Part shown: piece by piece, positions 60,722 through 64,000 of the stretch
How positions within the stretch are numbered: position 1 is the first letter of the stretch
Layout of the letters: every line of letters starts with the position of its first letter
Origin: Streptomyces sp. SDr-06
GTDB lineage: Bacteria; Actinomycetota; Actinomycetes; Streptomycetales; Streptomycetaceae
Direction of reading: 5' to 3'
Assembly: GCF_003324565.1 (NCBI RefSeq)
Contig: NZ_QOLA01000019.1
Location: 98,807 to 162,806, forward strand
Length of the DNA stretch: 64,000 nucleotides
Program-made: the position numbers and the translations under genes
Notes under the pieces: model-generated
The model's input: only the letters and a program-made list of their open reading frames with translations
Told to the model about the DNA's origin: nothing
Databases searched by the model: none

Positions 60722-61559
60722 TCAGATCAGCGCCAAGAAGGGGTTGCCACTCGTGGACAGTTCCGCGCGCTTTGATCCGGGCGCATCCACCGGGGCAAGT
60801 TGCACGACCATGGCGCAGTTCTCTTCACTCTCCGCGCTGGCCGGCTGCGGCGCAGCGTGACGGGAGGCGTCTCGGTTCTGGGCGCGGCCGGGATCGGCCG
60901 GCGTCGGTGTCAGAGAATGGGAGGCCGGTTCCTCGGGGCTGCTGGGACTGTCACCGCGCAGCGTGAAAACGGTCGCTGGTCGGCCCGTCTTCCCCGCCCG
61001 TTCCACGGTGGCGACGATTTCGGGCAGTGCCTTGACCTCCTCGGCCGTTGCCCCGACGTAAAGGCAACACCTGGGAGGAGGTAGCGGCGCCGCCGTTCAT
61101 CTCGATCCGGGCCCGGACCTTGTCCGTGAGACTGGCCGGTTGTCGCTTCACCTTCGGCGAATCGGCTCCCTTGCTGATCCGGACGGCGTCCTGGACGGAG
61201 CAGCGTACGAGGGAGAACGCGGCTCCCAGCATCTCGTTCGTGATGGCCTCGGAGCATTCGGCGGCGGCCAGGCAGCCCGCGACTCTGAGGGTCTGTTCTG
61301 CGGTGCGCTCGATGAACACGGACTGAGCTTCGGGCAGGGTCTCGCCGAGGATGCGAGCGTACCGACGCACGATCCGCCACAGCGGCCGGGCGTCCTCGGA
61401 GAGCGTGACCACGCGGGGGCGGACGGTGGCCCACGCGTAGGCGTCGGACAGGTCGGAGCCGTCCACCTTCGGCAGGCTCACCCGGTCATCGTCCAGCATC
61501 GGGACCGCCCCGAGCAGGAACGGGAGGATGCGGTTGTCGCCGCGAACGTCCGGCCCAAC
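60722..61559 (-). pseudogene. truncated, frameshifted DUF3987/primase-helicase-like C-terminus
   Basis: Begins inside a protein (GDNRILPFLLGAVPMLDDDR, then SLSEDARPLWRIVRRYARIL-like helicase-primase C-terminus, with the family's FIERTAEQTLRVAGCLAAAE). After PASLTDKVRARIEMNGGAAT the frame shifts near 61060: the natural continuation YVGATAEEVKALPEIVATVE, RAGKTGRPATVFTLRG lies in another frame and ends in FLALI at 60722. There is an in-frame stop just upstream of 61559. It is a remnant of a replication-type gene. The family name is my reading and should be searched. Confidence 0.6.
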
Positions 61560-61664
61560 TCACCGGGCTACACGATGGCTCGGTACGGCCACTCGCGTAA
61601 GGACGGGGCGCGGAAGCTCGCCGCCTCCGGTGCGGGCCGACTCGGCCTGTCATCCCTGGTCTGA
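61556..61664 (+). pseudogene. unidentified C-terminal gene remnant at the element's right end
   Basis: About 36 codons with G/C third-position bias, ending PGYTMARYGHSRKDGARKLA then ASGAGRLGLSSLV and a stop, with no start of its own. Its place next to attR recalls where integrase genes usually sit, but I see no recombinase motif, so I do not assign it. It abuts the truncated end of the minus-strand pseudogene, which marks a probable deletion junction. Confidence 0.4.
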
Positions 61665-61683
61665 CCAGGCAACTCTCTGGGCT

Positions 61684-61705
61684 GTTGGTCACGTGGTTGG
61701 TCACG
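61684..61705. repeat. GTTGGTCA repeats, right end of the element
   Basis: GTTGGTCACG at 61684-61693 and again at 61696-61705, in direct orientation 2 bp apart, 46-67 bp from attR. They match the left-end repeats. Confidence 0.55.
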
Positions 61706-61726
61706 CCGCACCCCAGAAAAGCAAAA

Positions 61727-61747
61727 AACCCCAGATCAACTGGGGTT
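61727..61747 (-). terminator. rho-independent terminator of tRNA-Leu
   Basis: On the minus strand AACCCCAG, a 5-nt loop, CTGGGGTT and then TTTT lie just after the tRNA 3' end. It is supplied by the element side of the junction. Confidence 0.8.
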
Positions 61748-61750
61748 CTC

Positions 61751-61776
61751 GCTGGTGTCCGAGGGGGGACTTGAAC
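61751..61776 (-). repeat. attR: 26-bp repeat within the tRNA-Leu gene
   Basis: Identical to 57795-57820. It contains the tRNA's 3' acceptor strand and part of the T-arm, so the element restores the tRNA's 3' end on insertion. Confidence 0.9.
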
Positions 61777-61840
61777 CCCCACGCCCGATAAAGGGCACTA
61801 GCACCTCAAGCTAGCGCGTCTGCCATTCCGCCACCCGGAC
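61753..61840 (-). tRNA. trnL: tRNA-Leu (anticodon GAG)
   Basis: Class II tRNA of 88 nt including an encoded CCA. The acceptor stem is GTCCGGG pairing with CTCGGAC, the anticodon stem CTAGC/GCTAG with loop TTGAGGT (anticodon GAG), a long variable arm (GCCC...GGGC), and a T-arm GGGGG-TTCAAGT-CCCCC. It reads CTC and CTT leucine codons. It is intact and serves as the attachment site of the element. Confidence 0.95.
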
Positions 61841-62027
61841 AAGGTGTCTGTCTCGCGGGCCGTGCCCGTTCCGACGTGGAAAACAATAGCAAACATCCGG
61901 GGGTGCTCGATCACCCCCCTGGCCTGCGTGAACACGGGATGTCGACGGGAGGCCGCCCTTGGGTGGCGAGGGGGAGCGGGGGGAGGATGGGGGCGGACCA
62001 CACGGAGCGACAGCGGGAGGAAGCAGC

Positions 62028-63359
62028 GTGAGCGAGTCGAGCACGACCCGGACCGGCGGCGTGACCGGTGAGGACGAGGTCGTCGACCTCTGTCGCGATC
62101 TGATCAGGATCGACACCAGCAACTACGGCGACCACTCCGGACCCGGTGAGCGCGCGGCCGCGGAGTACGTCGCGGAGAAGCTCGCCGAGGTCGGCCTGGA
62201 CCCCAAGATCTTCGAGTCGCACAAGGGCCGCGCCTCCACGGTGGCCCGGATCGCGGGCGAGGACCCGTCGCGGCCCGCGCTGCTCATCCACGGCCACACC
62301 GACGTCGTTCCGGCCAACGCCGACGACTGGACCCACGACCCCTTCGCCGGCGAGATCGCCGACGGCTGCGTGTGGGGCCGCGGCGCGGTCGACATGAAGG
62401 ACATGGACGCCATGACCCTCGCGGTCGTACGGGACCGGCTGAGGAGCGGCCGCAAGCCCCCGCGCGACATCGTCCTGGCCTTCCTCGCCGACGAGGAGGC
62501 GGGCGGCACGTACGGGGCGCGCTTCCTCGTGGACAAGCACCCCGAGCTCTTCGAGGGCGTCACCGAGGCCATCAGCGAGGTCGGCGGGTTCTCGTTCACG
62601 GTCAACGAGAAGCTGCGGCTCTACCTGGTGGAGACGGCGCAGAAGGGCATGCACTGGATGAAGCTGACCGTGGACGGCACCGCCGGGCACGGCTCGATGA
62701 TCCACAAGGACAACGCCATCACGGAGCTGTCCGAAGCCGTGGCGCGGCTGGGCCGGCACAAGTTCCCGGTGCGCGTGACCAAGACGCTGCGGCACTTCCT
62801 CGATGAGCTCTCGGACGCGCTGGGCACCGAGCTCGACCCGGAGAACATGGACGAGACGCTCGCCAAGCTCGGCGGCATCGCCAAGCTCATCGGCGCCTCG
62901 CTGCAGAACACCGCCAACCCGACACAGCTGGGCGCCGGTTACAAGGTCAACGTCATTCCCGGGCAGGCGACCGCGCACGTCGACGGGCGCTTCCTGCCGG
63001 GGTACGAGGAGGAGTTCCTCGCCGACCTCGACCGGATCCTGGGGCCGCGGGTCAGGCGCGAGGACGTCCACGCGGACAAGGCGCTGGAGACCACCTTCGA
63101 CGGCGCCCTGGTCGACGCGATGCAGACCGCGCTCCAGGCCGAGGACCCGATCGCCCGCGCCGTGCCGTACATGCTCTCGGCGGGCACCGACGCCAAGTCC
63201 TTCGACGACCTCGGCATCCGCGGCTTCGGTTTCGCGCCGCTGAAGCTGCCGCCGGAGCTGGACTTCGCCGGGATGTTCCACGGAGTGGACGAGCGGGTCC
63301 CGGTCGACGGCCTGAAGTTCGGCGTACGGGTCCTCGACCGGTTCATCGACGCCTCCTGA
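62028..63359 (+). CDS. M20/M25/M40 family metallopeptidase
   Basis: 443-residue cytosolic zinc hydrolase (peptidase, or deacylase of amino-acid derivatives). The metal motif LLIHGHTDVVPANADDW, then WGRGAVDMKDMDAMTL, the catalytic Glu in AFLADEEAGGTYGARF, and a late FHGVDERVPVDGLKFG are as in ArgE/DapE-type peptidases. GTG at 62028 has a GGGAGGAAG ribosome binding site; the longer frame lacks one. The substrate is unknown. Confidence 0.93.
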   Translation: MSESSTTRTGGVTGEDEVVDLCRDLIRIDTSNYGDHSGPGERAAAEYVAEKLAEVGLDPKIFESHKGRASTVARIAGEDPSRPALLIHGHTDVVPANADDWTHDPFAGEIADGCVWGRGAVDMKDMDAMTLAVVRDRLRSGRKPPRDIVLAFLADEEAGGTYGARFLVDKHPELFEGVTEAISEVGGFSFTVNEKLRLYLVETAQKGMHWMKLTVDGTAGHGSMIHKDNAITELSEAVARLGRHKFPVRVTKTLRHFLDELSDALGTELDPENMDETLAKLGGIAKLIGASLQNTANPTQLGAGYKVNVIPGQATAHVDGRFLPGYEEEFLADLDRILGPRVRREDVHADKALETTFDGALVDAMQTALQAEDPIARAVPYMLSAGTDAKSFDDLGIRGFGFAPLKLPPELDFAGMFHGVDERVPVDGLKFGVRVLDRFIDAS

Positions 63360-63556
63360 GGCGGCGCGCAAGGGGCCCCTCCCGGGACCCCTGGCACCGG
63401 TTACGTGCTGAAACGACACTCCATTAATCGTTTGAACGTACGTGTCCGACTGAAAAGAGTGAATGCACTCATATGCTCGTAGCCCCATAACTTCCGCCTC
63501 GTTACAGGGTGTGCGGTCCGCGGCTGGGATCGCACATTGCCAACAAGGAGGAAGTA
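63360..63556. other. chpH upstream region
   Basis: 197 bp containing GAGTG-AATG-CACTC (63457-63470), the candidate BldN-type promoter at 63478-63505 and a strong AAGGAGGAAG ribosome binding site at about 63545-63554. No gene. Confidence 0.55.
63478..63505 (+). promoter_or_regulatory. candidate sigma-BldN promoter of chpH
   Basis: CGTAGC and CGTTAC are separated by exactly 16 bp. The published BldN consensus is CGTAAC-N16-CGTTGA, so each hexamer differs only slightly. The distance to the ATG is about 50 bp. BldN is known to control chaplin and rodlin genes in S. coelicolor and S. venezuelae. Confidence 0.55.
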
Positions 63557-63790
63557 ATGATCAAGAAGGTCGTCGCTGCTGCGGCTGTCACTGGTGGTCT
63601 GGTTCTCGCGGGTGCGGGCCTGGCTGTCGCCGATGCCGGTGCCCAGGGTGCCGCTGTGCACTCCCCGGGTGTCGCGTCCGGCAATGTCATCCAGGTTCCC
63701 GTGCACGTGCCGGTGAACGTGTGCGGCAACACGGTCTCCGTGATCGGGCTGCTGAACCCCGCCTTCGGCAACACCTGCATCAACAAGTGA
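63557..63790 (+). CDS. chpH: short chaplin ChpH
   Basis: 77-residue secreted protein: signal peptide (IKKVVAAAAVTGGLVLAGAG, cleavage near AVADA) and one chaplin domain containing VNVCGNTVSVIGLLNPAFGN and TCINK, with the two Cys residues that form the intramolecular disulphide. Chaplins assemble amyloid-like fibrils on aerial hyphae and reduce surface tension. It has a strong AAGGAGGAAG ribosome binding site, a candidate BldN promoter, and a perfect 18-bp terminator after it. The sequence is close to S. coelicolor ChpH (SCO1675 as I recall). Confidence 0.95.
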   Translation: MIKKVVAAAAVTGGLVLAGAGLAVADAGAQGAAVHSPGVASGNVIQVPVHVPVNVCGNTVSVIGLLNPAFGNTCINK

Positions 63791-63820
63791 CGTTGTGCCT
63801 CAACCCGTGAGGGTCTGAGC

Positions 63821-63863
63821 CGGGCGGCCCCGGAGTGCGCGCCATGCACTCCGGGGCCGCCCG
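63821..63863. terminator. strong terminator after chpH
   Basis: CGGGCGGCCCCGGAGTGC and its perfect 18-bp complement, with a 7-nt loop (GCGCCAT). Between chpH and the following chaplin gene. Confidence 0.85.
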
Positions 63864-63929
63864 GCATTTCAGCCCGGGCGCAACGGCGCATCCGGGCTTT
63901 CCGGAAGGCAGAAGGCAGGGAACGAGACT

Positions 63930-64000
63930 ATGCGACAGGTCACCCGCAAGGGACTGATCACCATGGCGGCCGCGACCGGCGTCATCGCCATGGGCAGCGG
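63930..64000 (+). CDS. chpC: long chaplin ChpC, partial (runs off the window)
   Basis: Only the first 23 codons are inside the window: MRQVTRKGLITMAAATGVIA then MGSG, a signal-peptide start that matches chaplin C of streptomycetes as I recall it. The adjacency to chpH agrees with the chpH-chpC locus of S. coelicolor. AGGGA lies upstream of the ATG. Long chaplins carry two chaplin domains and a sortase signal, which would lie past the edge. Confidence 0.8.
   Translation, partial: MRQVTRKGLITMAAATGVIAMGS

Larger units (their letters stand above)
57795..61776. mobile_element. small integrated element in tRNA-Leu(GAG), degraded
   Basis: About 3.95 kb bounded by 26-bp direct repeats that match the 3' end of the intact tRNA-Leu gene at the right. 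GTTGGTCA repeats lie near both ends. Inside are a small Cys protein, a frameshifted DUF6879 gene, an XRE/DUF5753 regulator, four overlapping tiny genes, a truncated and frameshifted helicase/primase-like gene and an unidentified fragment next to the right end. The base composition is visibly less biased than in the neighbours. There is no intact recombinase, replication or transfer gene. It therefore looks like a decayed AICE-like element, or one mobilised in trans. Confidence 0.8.

Noticed and set aside
61556..61664. Integrase C-terminus next to attR
   Set aside because: The position fits, but no R-H-R-Y signature is visible in the 36 codons, so I left it unidentified.
1..64000. CRISPR arrays, insertion sequences or a classical biosynthetic gene cluster
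   Set aside because: No regular spaced repeats, no transposase-like proteins, and the lone KAS and exporter genes do not form a cluster.

Overview
The window is high-GC actinobacterial chromosome, almost certainly Streptomyces. The evidence is strong G/C bias at third codon positions, frequent GTG starts, many TetR regulators next to acyl-CoA genes, a mycothiol-dependent formaldehyde dehydrogenase, a SoxR with the actinobacterial Cys cluster, and a short chaplin (chpH) followed by the start of a second one (chpC-like) at the right edge. Most of the window looks like ordinary, vertically inherited chromosome. The clear foreign segment is about 57.8-61.8 kb.

Layout. 0.3-6.2 kb: a small basic protein, a CaiB/BaiF CoA-transferase, a DrrAB-type ABC exporter divergent from its TetR, a GNAT acetyltransferase and an orphan type ISP specificity-domain protein. 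6.3-9.1 kb: homogentisate 1,2-dioxygenase with a GntR/UTRA regulator, divergent from a TetR. 9.2-18.6 kb: a molybdopterin oxidoreductase, a CitMHS citrate transporter, an aldehyde dehydrogenase/alcohol dehydrogenase pair, a DMT exporter, and a TetR divergent from an acyl-CoA dehydrogenase. 18.7-22.3 kb: YiaA-like protein, TetR, MaoC hydratase, SoxR, a BKACE-family enzyme and a zinc-ribbon protein. 22.8-28.3 kb: a secreted penicillin-acylase-family Ntn hydrolase, an alpha/beta hydrolase and a secreted NamZ/DUF1343 protein.

28.7-34.2 kb is a lipid-catabolism block: SDR, acyl-CoA synthetase and TetR on the plus strand, convergent with acyl-CoA dehydrogenase and an ACAD10/11-like phosphotransferase on the minus strand. 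34.2-38.7 kb: two DUF202 proteins, a NUDIX hydrolase, a DMT transporter, an FAD dehydrogenase and an ASCH protein. 39-42 kb: an APC permease and a YedY-like Mo enzyme with a cytochrome b partner. 42-44.8 kb: gluconate utilisation (gntP, gntK, divergent gntR). 45-52.4 kb: two amino-acid/amine permeases, a TetR, a YtcJ-type amidohydrolase and the mycothiol formaldehyde-detoxification pair. 52.9-55 kb: an operon resembling oxidative L-fucose catabolism. 55-57.7 kb: an RluA pseudouridine synthase and a ketoacyl synthase with an extra N-terminal domain. 62-64 kb: an M20 peptidase and the chaplins.

57.8-61.8 kb is a small integrated element in the 3' end of a tRNA-Leu(GAG) gene. It is bounded by 26-bp direct repeats and holds an XRE/DUF5753 regulator module, several overlapping tiny genes and decayed genes. 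I can see no intact integrase or transfer gene in it.

Three sets of matching palindromes suggest local regulons: CATACCGACYGGT (9.1, 28.7, 34.2 kb), AAACTA-N7-TARTTW (13.06, 17.39 kb) and YAAGCGCTTG (18.95, 20.25 kb). The most unusual items are the degraded tRNA-Leu element, the N-terminally extended ketoacyl synthase, the orphan ISP specificity protein and the candidate acyl-CoA regulon that includes a distant Mo enzyme. I found no CRISPR array, no insertion sequence, and no large biosynthetic cluster.
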